A stretch of DNA of 64,000 nucleotides from Takakia lepidozioides (lineage: Eukaryota > Streptophyta > Takakiopsida > Takakiales > Takakiaceae): the NCBI GenBank assembly GCA_030704615.1, contig CM060732.1, positions 53,859,053 to 53,923,052 of the forward strand, given 5' to 3'. The position numbers and the translations under genes are program-made. Under the pieces are notes generated by a model. That model was not told where the DNA came from and ran no database searches. It saw only the letters and a list, made by a program, of their open reading frames with translations. Below, piece after piece: positions 1 through 11,825 of this stretch. Numbering within the stretch: the first letter of the stretch is position 1; every line of letters starts with the position of its first letter.

Positions 1-2220
1 ATATGGTTCATCTCGCAGGATTTTATGCAAGTTGTCCATGTTATCATGGAGCAGATTTATGTGAAGGAGGCCATGGTCCTCATTTTATCAGAGGAAGAAG
101 TGTGGGAGAAGTGGAAAATTGTATTCCAAAAATGGGAGGATGGACGCCTTATCGATAACATTGGGAAGCCTTGCAAAGGTGTACAGGTTCCAATAACTAG
201 GTCTCAGCTAAGGACTATTTAGGGGCTATCTGGGCGGCAGCTGGGGAAAATCGCGGAAAAGCTTCTTAGTTGCAAGCTGACTGTTCGCCACCCCTATAAG
301 GCCCAAGACAAGTCTCTTCAGAGCATGATCAACTATATTGAGCACATGAAGAAAAGGAGGCTTATAATTGACGACATCATGCATGTTTCTGGTTTTCCAT
401 TGCGGACAAATGACAATACAAATCCTTATAAAAGAGAAAAATGGCTTGAGGTCAAGAAGAAATACAGGATTGACAAAGTCCAGTTTGGGTCATTACGCAA
501 GGCACTGGGATCGACGTATCTTGCCGACAAGGCAAACATGAACAAAGAGCGGCCATCCATTCCTGCAGCATTCATCACTGAGCTTCTTGCAATGAAAAAA
601 AGTGTTGAGGAGAACGATGGGAAAGCAAAATCAATGAGATCTGACTTCAAAAATGTCTAGAGGCATGTTGGCATTGGAGCAAAAGCAGATGATATCAAGT
701 TGAAACTCTCCTATATCCCGAAGGACGAGTTTGCAAACATCAGTCTTGTGTTCGTGAATACTCTCCCAGAAGATGATTCGATAATTTGGCCCCCCTCGGA
801 TTACTCAACAACCCTCAACGCATTCCGATTCATGAAGTTTAATTGCACTGCCTTTGTTTTCATGTCAAGTCCTGCATCTTCAGCTCATCTCAATTACTAC
901 ATTTGAACTGGAGAGGGTGCCAAAAGATTTATTTGTGTTGAAGGTCTCTATTTTCCTGGGGCGATGGAGACTGAATACAAGTTCTGCAAGTTTGGATTGT
1001 CGGAACCATATCTTTGTCTGGACTATGTGTTTCCGGTCTCATCTACAGAGTTTGTGCATCCAGAGGAGCACATTGACAGATGTCTGAGAGTCAAACCAAT
1101 TCAGACTGTCTTGAGGGGTACAAATGACGAATTTACAGACCGCGAGCTGAATTTGAAGTCCTACACTCATGAGCTTCGCAGCTCTGCCTATGCGTACATC
1201 ACCTCTTCGTTTTGCACGGCAGGAATGGCGGCGGTCAATATTTTTGGAGGACCTGCACTTTCTTGTCATCTCCATGTAAGTGCTAGTATCATTATAAATA
1301 TATTATGAGTTACAGTTTTTTATATCTCTTCACTTTATTTTTATATCTTTGCTCTCTTTCACTTATCTCATTTTTGTTAGTTGATGACTTTGAAACAAGG
1401 TCCGAAGTCATTTTATAATTCTTGCGTAGGATGTTTAATATTTTTCCACTGTCTCTAGCTTGTATCTTTTCTCTGACACGGTTAATCATCATGTCACCAG
1501 ACTCTTCAAGTACACGTTCTTGACTTCAACTCCCACGACCAAAAGGTGGTATGCAAACAGAAGGTAGAGGCAGAGTTTCGTCACTTAATGCTTCAAGAGA
1601 AAGGGAAAGGTCCAACCGAAGGCCAACATAGCACCGCTGGGAGTCAACATGGAGGGCGTGATCCACAACTAAATCCTATTATCCCTAGCACAATCAATCC
1701 CATAGTGGATGTTTCAGATTCCAGCGTGTCAGACGAAGACAATCAACATGGGACTAATAATAAGAAACCACAAGACGATGTGGTCAGAAGAGTCTCACCT
1801 CAAATCACAGAAAGCAGTGCCACCCGAGGTCCAAGTACTGGTGGTATTGGTGATGGTACTAGTAGTCCTCATAACGAGGAAAATAACGAGAAATTATCGT
1901 CGTTTGAGAGGAATTTGAAACTTGGGTCTATGAATTTGATGTTGGATTACGATGCCACGGGTCATTAGGCCAATCTGGTGAATATGATAGATCCAATTGT
2001 GTCTGATGTGCAGGTCCCGGAAAATACCATGACAGAGTTTGTTGATGTCTTGGATGTGGCTCTTCACAATGATGATGGTGATCGCCCACCAACAGTGCAG
2101 TTTCTTGAGCCTGTCCCACATGCCATTCCAACGTATCGTGTCCAGTCAATAATGGGTGCGGTACTTGGGAGGGGTATAATATCCCCACGTCTACAGAAAC
2201 AAATGTCTTGGATGATGTAG
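1..2220 (+). pseudogene. Decayed two-exon gene, possibly DNA methyltransferase-like
   Basis: Frame 1 reads through from the window edge to a strong GTAAGT donor after base 1275. It resumes in the same frame at 1501 after a CAG acceptor (intron 1276-1500) and continues to 2220. The frame is broken by stops at 220 (TAG), 658 (TAG), 904 (TGA), 1966 (TAG) and 2218 (TAG), yet the reading between them is coherent, which is the mark of a decayed gene. The stretch across the splice (FGGPALSCHLH joined to TLQVHVLDFNS, then a QKVV..KQKVEAEF segment) resembles the C-terminal SAM-binding motif I of beta-class DNA methyltransferases. An upstream IIWPPSDY could be a worn DPPY motif. Residues after about 1600 are polar and low in complexity. 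The family call is inference; the broken spliced gene is seen directly. The 5' part lies outside the window. Confidence 0.4.
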
Positions 2221-2667
2221 AGGCTGAGCAAGATGATAGGGGTTTTATTCATGCAGCTAGTGATAGGCCTCTGGATTTTCAATCTCCTATCCCCACGAAG
2301 AGGCGTAGAGAAGGATCGTCTACTAGGAAAGTGAATGAAGTACGTAACATCTCTGATCAGGAAACACTATGATTGGGTAGATGATGAGACATTGTTGAAA
2401 ACCGTTGATATGAATGTCTGCAATAAATTTGAGTAGTACATTCCTTGGTAAACTATTTGATTACGTGTTTGATATCCATCTTTTGTAACTATTAATCTTC
2501 ATGAATTTAATTGTGTGTTCTAGGTTCAACTCTCAGAAACGAGGGAGATCACTATGTCGCAATCACCCTCAGAGTTACATCGGACAACTCAGACCCAAGT
2601 GGAAGTGACAAGTCATGCTGTGATTACCAACGTTAGCCAATCAAGCTCCGACGCAGAGCCCAAGTGC

Positions 2668-3170
2668 AAGATCTCCTATGTATCCCAGTGCGTTTCCTAT
2701 GTCGAGGCCCAAGTGCGACCTCTAGGGTAGCCTGTGCCATCGGCCCATGTCTGAAGAATTGAAATGCAACACCGAGTGCAATTTCCTATGTATCATAGTG
2801 CGTCTCCTATGTCGAGGCCCAAGTGCGACCTTTAGTGTAGCTTGTGCCGTTGGCCCATGTTTGAAGAATTGAAATCCAAGACCGAATGCAATTTCCTATG
2901 TATCCAAGTGCGTCTCCTCTGTCGAGGCCTATCTAAGCCCAAGTGCAATCTTCTATTCATGTATCCAAATGCATCTCCCATGTATAGGCCTAAGTGTCTA
3001 GTGTCATCTAAGCCCCGAATGCTAGATGACACAAGACACTTGGGCCAACGGCACAAGCTATCCCAGAGGTCGCATTCGGGGATGGACATAGGAGACGCAT
3101 TTGGATACATAAGAGACTTTAGATGACACTGGACACTTGGGCCAACAGCACAGGCTGCCCTAGTCTTTCT
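2668..3170. repeat. About 112-bp tandem repeat with an inverted copy
   Basis: A unit containing CCTATGTCGAGGCCCAAGTG and a TGTGCCxTyGGCCCA segment occurs in direct orientation near 2668-2780 and 2780-2893, with a partial third copy after 2893. The same unit returns in reverse orientation at about 3030-3115, so the block can fold on itself. An inner hairpin pairs AGTGTCTAGTGTCATCTA (about 2989-3006) with TAGATGACACAAGACACT (about 3020-3040). No coding potential was recognised. The stretch 2221-2667 holds nothing else I can identify. Confidence 0.6.
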
Positions 3171-3406
3171 TGAATATGACATTTTGTTGATCCAAAGTAC
3201 CAGATAGAAAAATTATATCCATGTATTACCAAAAATATATTATTCAAAAAAATGAATCCATGTTTGATACTGACACATTGTGTTTTGTACCATGTAATGA
3301 TATGTACGTATGAACATCATACTACAAGACATTTTAGCGTTGAGACGAATATCCAAAAGAAGCTAAAGATGAACCTCCTTGCAATGATGATTCATTTGCA
3401 AAACGA

Positions 3407-5560
3407 CTACCTTGCAAGAGAGATAACTCTACATCGTCGTTTACTTATACCATATTTCATTGTCTTGCTAGTGTGCAGACGGTTCAAAATAATCTGGACA
3501 TGACTCTCAACACCAGTGGACATGGTTCTGTTCTCGCTATGGTTGAACATATCATCGGAATTCACGCTCGCAACCACACTGCGTGACGTTGAAGATCCAG
3601 ATTTGCGGGACTCTAATTCCAACAGTCGAGTTGAGGCCTTCTCCTGTCGAATTATATTTCGCAACTCCTCATCATGATTCACTGAACAAAAAGTACACAA
3701 TGAGACACTTCGAAATCCATGCCGAAGTACCATGGAGCCACGGATGAATAACAATTTAGAAAATTAAAATAATTAAAATAATTAAAATAATAAATTGTCA
3801 TAATCACCGAAAGTTTTTTGGCGTACCAAGATAATCAGGTTGAAGAAGACGAGGGTGACGAATAGATGGATCAACATATCTCCCGAACCAAGACCAATGC
3901 GGATGGTCACGTCTGATGGAAGGTCGTGTTCTCTTTACACAGTTTTCACTGACATAGTCCACCACACTAGAGGCTCCAATCATCTTGTGCATGAACGGCC
4001 AAACCATCATCACCATATCACTCATGTTTTGGTCCATAGAGGCATTTTTTCCTGAAGATAAAACCTTGAAAGGAAGAGGGAAAAACCCTATATTCTCTGG
4101 GTTCCTTAGTGCTTTGGAAGGCTCATCATCAACTAAGAGAATCTGACCTTGTTTTGCGAATGGCTTGTCTGCAAACTTTATTAAAACTTTGTCAATATCT
4201 TTGAGCACGTACTTCATTTCATACTTAATATAGCCAGACGTAATTGTACAGTGCTTAGCCGACCAAATGAAACAAAATTGTTTCATGATCTCCGGTGGAA
4301 CAAAAGCCTCCAGCATTATGAAAAGAACATCTTTCTGGGCGCATGACCAAATAGCGACATGAAAATTTGTCGTCAACAACTTCAAAAATTCAATCATACC
4401 TGGACGAGGAATTACAAATGGTGTCTCTGGCACTTGAAGTTTTATGTGTCGTCCGGGATATTTAGCTCTCTCAACAACTCCAACCCACTTGGAGGGGGTC
4501 TGAAGCACAAAAGACCATTGACGCTTAATATGACAAACATTCGTTTTTTCTGACCCGAGATGATTTGGGTGTTTACGCTCTTAGAGGCGGTCACCTAGAA
4601 ATAAAAATGAAATATCATTAGTACTGCCAAAGAACATAACATAAAATAAAAATTCACAAAAGAAAGATCACTTCGGACCATATGTCGAAGTGCATTGGGT
4701 ATCTTTAAGAGAGATGCCCCATTGGCTAATAACATAGTTCATCTTCTGGTAACAGCATCAAAGGACATAACTAGTGCAACGCCGAAAAGAAAAGAACTCA
4801 TATTCTTCAACAAAACATATAAAGATAACAAGAAATGAGAATAATGCGAAAATATTTGATACCATTTTAGGCAAATCGCTTAAAGACTTCTTTTTTAGGC
4901 TTTTGAGTTTTTTGGATATTGGGAGCTGCAATGAGGACGACAAATCAGCTTCTGGACCTCCATCAGCGGTCGAACATTTCAATTTTGACCTTGGGAAAAT
5001 ATGCCATTTATCTTGAGAAATATCCATTTTCTCATTTGCATTCGATGACTCGGATCCTGTCGATCTACGAACCGAATTGGAGAATCTTTGAATGGAGATT
5101 CCACCAGTATTTTTTGTTGCGGACCTCACTTTGCATGGTATTTTCTCAGATTGAGAGGATGTTGTAACAAAAGAGCTTTCCTTATGTAGATCTGAAGTTA
5201 TCCCTCTTGAGACCACGAAACAATCAGACGAATGCTTGGATATGCTCGGCTCAACTGAAACATATACAAGGTCCTGCTCGCAAAATGAAGTCTCAGTACA
5301 TTTACCAAAAACATAAGGAACAAACATAAAATCACATTATGTATGTTATAATAGTAACTTACCTTCGCTTCTCGTACTCTCGGTTCTGAGAGATCCATAA
5401 ACTTCCTTTGCCTCGCCAAGAAATGTGGATTTATCCATTCTAAAATACTACATTTTGGACTTGCAGCAATTGGTTCCGAAAGATCTGTGAGTTGTCCCTG
5501 CCTTGCCAAGAAGTGTGGATTGATCCACTCCAAAATACTACGTTTTGGACTCGCAGCTAT
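3407..5560 (-). pseudogene. HAD/NLI-interacting-factor phosphatase-like gene A, probably broken
   Basis: Exons seen, 5' to 3' on minus: a 30-residue-repeat exon ending in VREAK with a GTAAGT donor at about 5362; a Ser-rich exon at about 5275-4862 with an NLS-like KKLKSLKKKSLSDLPK; a HAD exon at about 4560-3827; and a basic C-terminal exon 3681-3407. The HAD part has FHVAIWSCAQKD (motif II region), a Lys-bearing middle and ILLVDDEPSKALRNPENIG (motif IV). It matches the plant HAD family usually annotated as CTD small phosphatase or TIM50-like. Motif I reads ILSVNGLLC where phosphatases have DxDxT, so both Asp are lost. It also sits in a different frame from the rest of the domain, by an indel or an unseen intron. 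The phase-1 donor at 3827 and acceptor at 3681 are matched exactly in paralogue B, which supports a real spliced gene. A phosphatase activity is unlikely. Confidence 0.55.
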
Positions 5561-5561
5561 C
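5382..5561 (-). repeat. 90-bp (30-residue) tandem duplication inside gene A
   Basis: Two copies with a 90-bp period (5382-5471 and 5472-5561) encode on minus the repeated peptide LEWINPHFLARQ..DLSEP. A partial third start (ELPIAASPKRSI) lies just upstream. The multiple-of-three period and conservation of the reading frame argue that the segment was coding when it duplicated. Confidence 0.6.
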
Positions 5562-6289
5562 GGTAATTCAGAGGATGCTTACTGCATTCAAGTCGATTCC
5601 AATGTGCTTATGGAGAAAACATTGGCTCAATTTTCTTATCCATCAATTGGAGATGATAGCGGGAGAATGGGTTCATCAAATGTGTTACCACAAAATCATG
5701 TCCACATCGACAATACACTGGTACCATCATCCATGTTTTACATTTCACATTCATTTAAAGATTTAAACATTCCAGGTCTCTTCATAATCTTTGACATACC
5801 TTCTAGGTTTTATGGTGTTAGTTTTAGGTGTGATCATTGACTGTATGCAGGCCATCGAGGAGTTGAAGGATAAGTCAGTCCCAACTATCACACAAGACAA
5901 CTATTATCATATTACAGATATGGACAACCAAAGCTTTCACGCTCATATACTTATGTATGAAATGGCTACTGTAGTGGGCATGGAGGTATTAAGCCCAACC
6001 ACCATTAGTAGGGACTTGTTCCACAAAGCATGGCAAGACCTTAAGTACATATAGCAATGACCATATTATCTTCTCTAAAAAAAGAACCAGTTGACTTGTA
6101 AAATTTTACCGCCGTCCTCATATTTCACTTAGTCAGTTACACCAAGTTTTCGATATTGTAAGTTCGTTCCTGACATTCATTCCCATTTTTTTGCAATCAA
6201 CCTATCAAAATTACGAATGTGATTCAATGATTTGTATGCATGCCTCATTGCATGTTGGAACTTGGTCATGAAGGATTTGGAAGACTTGT

Positions 6290-6760
6290 CTTGACCTTGC
6301 TTCACGGAGAGTAAGACTTGTGATCATATTATCCATATGGATGTGAAGAGCTCTCGTAATGCCCACACTTTCCTAAGAGGCTTAAGAAACATAGATGGAT
6401 GATCTGTTTGATTTTGTCTTGCCTTGTACTAAAGATCAGTATTTGGGGGGCAGACTATGCAGTCGTTCTGAGTCATAACAAAAACAGGTTCTGGCAGACC
6501 TTCAAAAAGTCTCTTAACAATAGGCATGAGGTTTCGGAGCATCATGCAACTCCAGATAGCTAGATCAAATGAACCACTTAATGAACGCCAGACTTGATCA
6601 TAACGTTCACGTCAGTAGACCAATTTCTTGCCAATAACTAAGAGCTGTTTGAAATGTTTGCTTGCACTGGAATGTTCCTTCACAACAATACCCTCCTCAA
6701 TTCTCTTTGTGCGGCAAAGCACACCGTTCAGGTCAAATATAATCAACATTCGTTTTTGGA
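6290..6760 (-). pseudogene. HAD/NIF-like phosphatase-like fragment (third family member)
   Basis: Reverse-strand translation from about 6753 gives RMLIIFDLNGVLCRT (motif I, D-L-N instead of D-x-D). This is followed by FDLAIWSCMMLRNLMPIVKRL, GLPEPVF, a CIVCPP segment and MFLKPLRKVWA. These correspond one-to-one with the copy at 10.5-11.25 kb. In-frame stops occur after KKLVY and after CPPNTDL, and the motif IV region is no longer readable in one frame. It is a decayed gene. The flanks 5562-6290 and 6760-7200 show no further supported gene. Confidence 0.5.
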
Positions 6761-7207
6761 CACTCTGTATCTCGCCAAGAGGTCGCTGAGGCTCATTCTG
6801 GTGAAATCAGAGAGTTGCAACCCCGAAACAAACGAGTTAGCAAGAAGATACATAATTATTGTAATAACCATTCAATAATACGAAGGCAACTAAGCACAAT
6901 TATTTATACTGTACATATACACACATGGTTCTGGCTCCGAAATCAAAGAACCACAACATAATATAATGTTCTTCAGTCATTGGGGCCAATGGACAAATGG
7001 GTTATAGTTTTGGGTCTCACTGCTATATCAAGAGTGGATAAAAGATGACACTAAAGAGTTATCCATAAGTGTACGTTTTACATTGGGTCATAAGATGTAA
7101 TTAGCTTTGTTATGTGTTTGAGAATTCAATACTTTGGAACATGTTTTGAAGTCCACACATCTAGAAAAATTGTAGAGTGAAGTTCATATAGTGTAGTAGC
7201 ACTTTAC

Positions 7208-7447
7208 CAGATTTGGAGATGTTTCACCCTGCTCATTGCTCGTCTCCTTTATCTGCTTCTGTTGAGGTTGATTTGGAATGACTGGGGGAATTCCCTGCTC
7301 CTGGAGCCTCTTTTGTGTTATCTCTTGGATCTGTGACAACATCTGCAGTGCATGTGCTGCTCCAGTGCTGTGTGTTTGTAGTGACAGCGGGCTAAGGAAG
7401 GTCTCCGGTCCAGATCTGGTTGTAGGCTTTGTGGAAAAGAAATACAT
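7208..7447 (-). CDS. Possible Gln/Pro-rich exon of unknown gene
   Basis: A minus-strand open stretch reads a Gln- and Pro-rich segment (ITQKRLQEQGIPPVIPNQPQQKQ) and ends at a plausible GTAAAG donor near 7208. It lies between members of the HAD-like cluster and could be an exon of one of them. There is no family match and no certain acceptor, so this is weak. Confidence 0.2.
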
Positions 7448-7459
7448 TTGGACTTAGAT

Positions 7460-8520
7460 GGAAATGATTGGAGCCTTGAGGGGAGATATATCAATAATGA
7501 ATTGGGCCTTGACATTGGAGACGTATTGGCGATGATCCAATCATTGTCCCATGAAAGCCCACTTTGCTATTTTTCACAAATTTTCAGCGACCAAAAGTAC
7601 TTGAAATTCCACATCGAGGGCTTTCCAACAAAACCAAGCACTTGCATTGGGGCCCCGCGGTTTGGGAGATCTCAACGACGCTACAAAACAAAACAAACGT
7701 CTCGCTTCATATATTGATATGTCATTATATGTATATGTAGATGTGAATCAATACTTTGAGTTCAATTCTGAAGTCAATAAATCCATATATAAACGACAAT
7801 GCGTTGATGCCAATATCTTTCGCCACTCAAAGTGGAAAAAACTAAAATTGTAGTGATGTTTTCTACAAAAGAGTGATATGAACAAGTTTGTATTCACATT
7901 CAAAGTGGAAATTGAATATAAAATGGTTTTCAGTATTAGTTTAGATACTTAAATTAAAATGATATTATTATATATAGGTGTATATGTATTAAATTTTATT
8001 ATGTATTTAGTAAATAGATCCATATTTTCATTTAAATCCGGACTTCTTCAAAGTCCAGAATTAGTTAAAATTGAGTTAAATAAAAAGATTTACATGGTTA
8101 TTTGGCTATTTTACGTACAATATAATCATGAACACACATTTTTTGGAAAAAATACAATTATGTATTGTGGTTTTAGAACAACATCCACTGCCAAGTGGAC
8201 GTTCGTGAAAGAAATGGGATGATGCAATGAATTATACCATGATTTGAGGTTACATATGCAAGACTTTTTGCACAAAGTAGTCACGAACACCGATGACATA
8301 CAAAACCAAACATAGAACAAACTTCATGGCATCATGACATGGCAAAAAGAGTCTGCGGAGACATTGATGATAAACATTCATATTTTATTAGAGATTGTAA
8401 CTTTGGCGATAGAGTAACAAAATGTAACATCAACTGGGCATCCGTCCACATTGGACTTAATATTATCCATCGGCTCGAAGCCATACATCGCTGCTTACAC
8501 TAACTCATTAATATTATAGA
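7460..8520. other. Gene-free AT-rich stretch
   Basis: AT-rich sequence with only short open frames and no recognisable domain, repeat or RNA gene. Confidence 0.5.
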
Positions 8521-8523
8521 GCC

Positions 8524-9630
8524 TCATCCCAAGTGGCTCGCAATCAAGGCATATGTTCGAAGACGCCTCCGGTTACCACAACCACTTGCAACGGTCTCTC
8601 CACTAGAGGAAACGGAAATACTTTCGGGTAACTCAAACCTGGTGACATTATCATCGGAATTGTTACTTGCCACTCTACTTGATGATCTTGATGCCCTTGA
8701 AGCCTCCCGGGACGCACGCCATTCTTGCCAATCACGAAGCTCATCTTCTTCTTTTCGAATTTGATCCTTGAATGTGACTGGGCAAAACAACTCATAAGGC
8801 AAATGTTAGGACAAATCGGGAAGATTTGTAGACTGAGAGCATGTGAAGTTGAAAGTGCAGTTGCAAGACACATAGAAGACGAAATTATGAAGAGACAACA
8901 AACAATGAGATAAGAACATACCAAGGTAATCTAGTTCTTTTTGTTATGGGATCCAAACACAAGGGTCAACATATCTTCCATACCAAGCCCAATAGGCGTG
9001 GTCGCGACCAATAGGCTTACGAGAACACTTGGCAGGGTTCTCGCTGATGTAATCGACGACTGTTGAAGCTCTTGTCATCTCCAAATTATATGGCCACACT
9101 ACTTTGGTCAGATCATCCTGGTCACACAAGCACTTTGGTGATGGCTTGAATGAAAAAGTAAAGAATCCAGTATTCTGTGGGTTTCGGAGGCCTTTGATGG
9201 CTCATCATCGACAATGAGTATTTGCCATTGCGTTGCAAACGGTCTACCAGGGTACTTGGCAAGAACACTGCGAATATCCTTAACGAGATATTTCATCCTA
9301 GGCATGATGTAAGCGGTAGTATCCTTGCAATCCTCAACTGACCAGTTGAAAAAAAACTTCTTCGCAATTTTCATCGGAACGAAACACTCCAGCATCCTAC
9401 AAAGAACACCCCTTTCAGCACACGACCAAATCGCGACGTGAAAATGCGTCAAGGCAAGGTCAAGAAACTCCAAGACTCTGGGCCGGGGCACCACAAAAGG
9501 TCTGTCGGGAACTTGAATAATAACTTTCCTGAAACGAAATCTCTCTTTAAGCAATTCCGGTTGGGGGTGGCCGGTAGCAGAGGAGTCTGTTGACACTCAA
9601 TATAAACATCCGTTTTTTCTTTCCCGACCT
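8524..9630 (-). pseudogene. HAD/NLI-interacting-factor phosphatase-like gene B, frameshifted
   Basis: Paralogue of gene A. The HAD exon ends at 8922 with a GTATGT donor after LDYLG. The next exon, 8777-8524, starts at the same phase and carries a charged, Ser/Arg-rich tail (RASREASRASRSSSRVASNNSDD) like that of gene A. Domain landmarks are QVPDRPFVVPRP, FHVAIWSCAERG, FFFNWSVEDC, ILIVDDEPSKA and VVDYISENPAK. A single-base loss near 9186-9192, right after VDDEPSKA, throws the frame; the true continuation (LRNPQNTGFF...) is in the next frame to 8944. Motif I near 9610 reads FILSVNRLLC, again lacking the catalytic Asp pair, and is out of frame with the domain by a different offset than in gene A. 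Non-functional as assembled. Confidence 0.5.
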
Positions 9631-9906
9631 GACAGATGAAGGTTGAGGGTCGACGCCATCCTACGAAATCTCACGACAATCATATTAGTGTTAGTAATAT
9701 TAGTCTTTTGGAAGATTGAGTCTTTAACATTCTCCAATGCCGTCCACGTCTGCCGAAACGTATGTGTGGCGGTGTGTGGCGGGAATGGATTTTTTTCCGG
9801 AGGGGAGACGACATATTGAAGAGTATATCACGAAAAGAGGAACGTCGGCTGTCAAGTGGAGGTTCATGAAAAACAAGCACCAGATATAGGGGAGAAAAAT
9901 TGGAAA

Positions 9907-10350
9907 TTACCATTGAAGCCTTCTTGGATTCTCTTGCAGACGAACAATGCATCCAGCGGTCATGTTTTGATGAGACCCCACAAAATCGGAGGTAGTCCTC
10001 TTCTTCGACGAGTCCCCTCTGTTTTTGAAGTCAGCCTTCTCTCCGAAGGAAACGAATGCAACAGAAGAAGGAAATGGCTCCGCGACTCTATTTCGTTTCT
10101 TTGGTGCAGAACATTGTTGGAACAGTGTAGGGTCGGGCTGTCTCGATGTTGGAGTTCTTGGATCGGTGTACGATTGAGAAAGGAGAATGGGGACGGCAGG
10201 CGGGCACAAGAAATTGTCCTTTGAGCACTCCAGAATGAACGAAAATGTAATGAAGAGATTACCTCGGAAATGGATTCCCATGCAGACGTCGTTATACACA
10301 GATGTGCCCGTATGCAGGCATGTACTCTGCTGGTATAGAATTGACTTCAA
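9907..10350 (-). CDS. Possible N-terminal exon of HAD-like gene B
   Basis: A minus-strand open frame with an NLS-like basic patch (SAPKKRNR) and a second basic cluster (SSKKRTTSDF). It has the same relative position as the Ser-rich, NLS-bearing exon of gene A. Splice sites were not fixed. Assignment rests on position and composition only. Confidence 0.3.
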   Translation of the reverse strand: MKSILYQQSTCLHTGTSVYNDVCMGIHFRGNLFITFSFILECSKDNFLCPPAVPILLSQSYTDPRTPTSRQPDPTLFQQCSAPKKRNRVAEPFPSSVAFVSFGEKADFKNRGDSSKKRTTSDFVGSHQNMTAGCIVRLQENPRRLQW

Positions 10351-10547
10351 GAATGCCCGTCGGAGATTTCAACACCGTGTGCATGTAGAAAGCAACACCG
10401 TGTGTAAGTACAAAGCAACACCGTGTGTGAAATGAACACCGTGTGTGAGTAGAAACCAATGTTTATGTGTGAGTATAAAGCAATGCAAACTAGAAACCAA
10501 GAAGGTATTCAAATGTTTTGGAGAGAGGGGATTCATGAAAGATATCT

Positions 10548-11250
10548 TTATTTTGAAACATCATATCTGAAATTCCTCAAACCATTATCGTCAATGTAAT
10601 CCAAGAGTGGCCTAAACTTAGGATCATTTGAAACATTGGTATAAGGCTTACACCCTATCCTCTTTTTCCTGAGATAGCTTGAAACAGTGGGATGTTTCAT
10701 CATCCCAAGCAAATAGTCCAGGAGAACCTTCTAAAGATAGCAACAATCAGTCTCCACCATCTCGAACGGTTTCAGAAGTAGGCAGGAGTCGGGTGGATTC
10801 AATACACACTTCGTAGCCATGTCATCAATGAGCAGAGTGTTACTCCTGCTGTACTGACCACCAAATCTCTGCCAAACCTTAAGAAATGGCTTCAAAAACA
10901 AACTGGGAAGGTCATATCCTGATATAAATTGAGGGTGCACAGAAGTAGGACATGAAATACAATCTTTGAATGCGGGCTGTGGGAGACCATGAAGCAAAAA
11001 GTCAAGTATAGGTTGCAAGTTCTTCTGCATCATACAACTCCAAATCCCTAACCGGAAATGTTTGTGCAACTCTGTCCACATTTCGCGATATTTCTCCCGT
11101 CTATAGACCAAATAAATCCCAACAATAGCTGGTATTTTATGTAGTCTGTTTCCGACAGCCGGGGGACATTGTAGGTCTTCTGGTGCTTCAAGATTTTGCA
11201 CAAAACTCCATTCACGTCAAAAATTAACAAACACAACCCTTGCGCAGGCG
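10548..11250 (-). pseudogene. HAD/NIF-like phosphatase-like fragment (fourth family member)
   Basis: Motif I CLLIFDVNGVLCKI lies at about 11197-11236 in one frame. The rest follows in another: YLVYRREKYREMWTELHKHFRLGIWSCMMQKN, then GYDLPSLFLKPFLKVWQRFGG and motif IV NTLLIDDMATKCVLNPP. A frame change therefore lies at about 11100-11190. After a single TAG at 10731-10733 the same frame stays open and family-like (VLLDYLLGMMKHPTVSSYL, ending at TAA 10548-10550). Motif I keeps the first Asp but has Asn in place of the second, as in the copy at 6.7 kb and in plant members with DxNGLL. Probably a decayed gene. Confidence 0.5.
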
Positions 11251-11531
11251 GGGAAACTGGAGATCCAATCTGCCAGAGAGTCATTCATAGACTTAGGAGG
11301 ATAGATAGGGAACACTACAGTGGAAGGGAACCACCAGACCACAAGGAAGTGAACAACAACATCTACTATACAGGCGAGGTTCACCACACACAAACTACAT
11401 TTGCATTCTTTCAAAATATCTTATGTCCCAATACACCGGCACGTATCTCGACATTACTAAGGAACTTTTGCCACTTATACTCCCAACCTCTAAATAATCT
11501 GACCGGTGGGTCATCCTAGATGGCATCCTTC

Positions 11532-11825
11532 CTAAATCCGAACGGATGCAGCAAGTGCACCTTCAGTCCACCGAGTATTGTCTACAGTATCAATTGGGAG
11601 AGTATTTGTTTTGAAAACAGTGGGGTCTTCCTCAGCAAAAATGTCGTAAAGCCGTTTAAAGTAGACAGGGTTTATGGGAAATTTTCGCCATTTTTTCAAT
11701 GAAGGTAGTTCTACGCTTGAAAAAATTCTAACTGCTGTATGTGCTGACCCTGGGATATTATTTTCCGAACAAGGCCTTGCCGAACAAGGCCCAGTTCCCG
11801 TGTTAGAAAGACAAACCAAAAACAT
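11532..11825 (-). CDS. Open frame upstream of the fourth HAD-like copy, unrecognised
   Basis: A 97-codon minus-strand frame with a plausible protein segment (SLKKWRKFPINPVYFKRLYDIFAEEDP). It could be an upstream exon of the HAD-like gene at 10.5-11.25 kb. No domain was recognised and splice sites are uncertain. The stretch 11840-12580 shows nothing else. Confidence 0.2.
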   Translation of the reverse strand: MFLVCLSNTGTGPCSARPCSENNIPGSAHTAVRIFSSVELPSLKKWRKFPINPVYFKRLYDIFAEEDPTVFKTNTLPIDTVDNTRWTEGALAASVRI

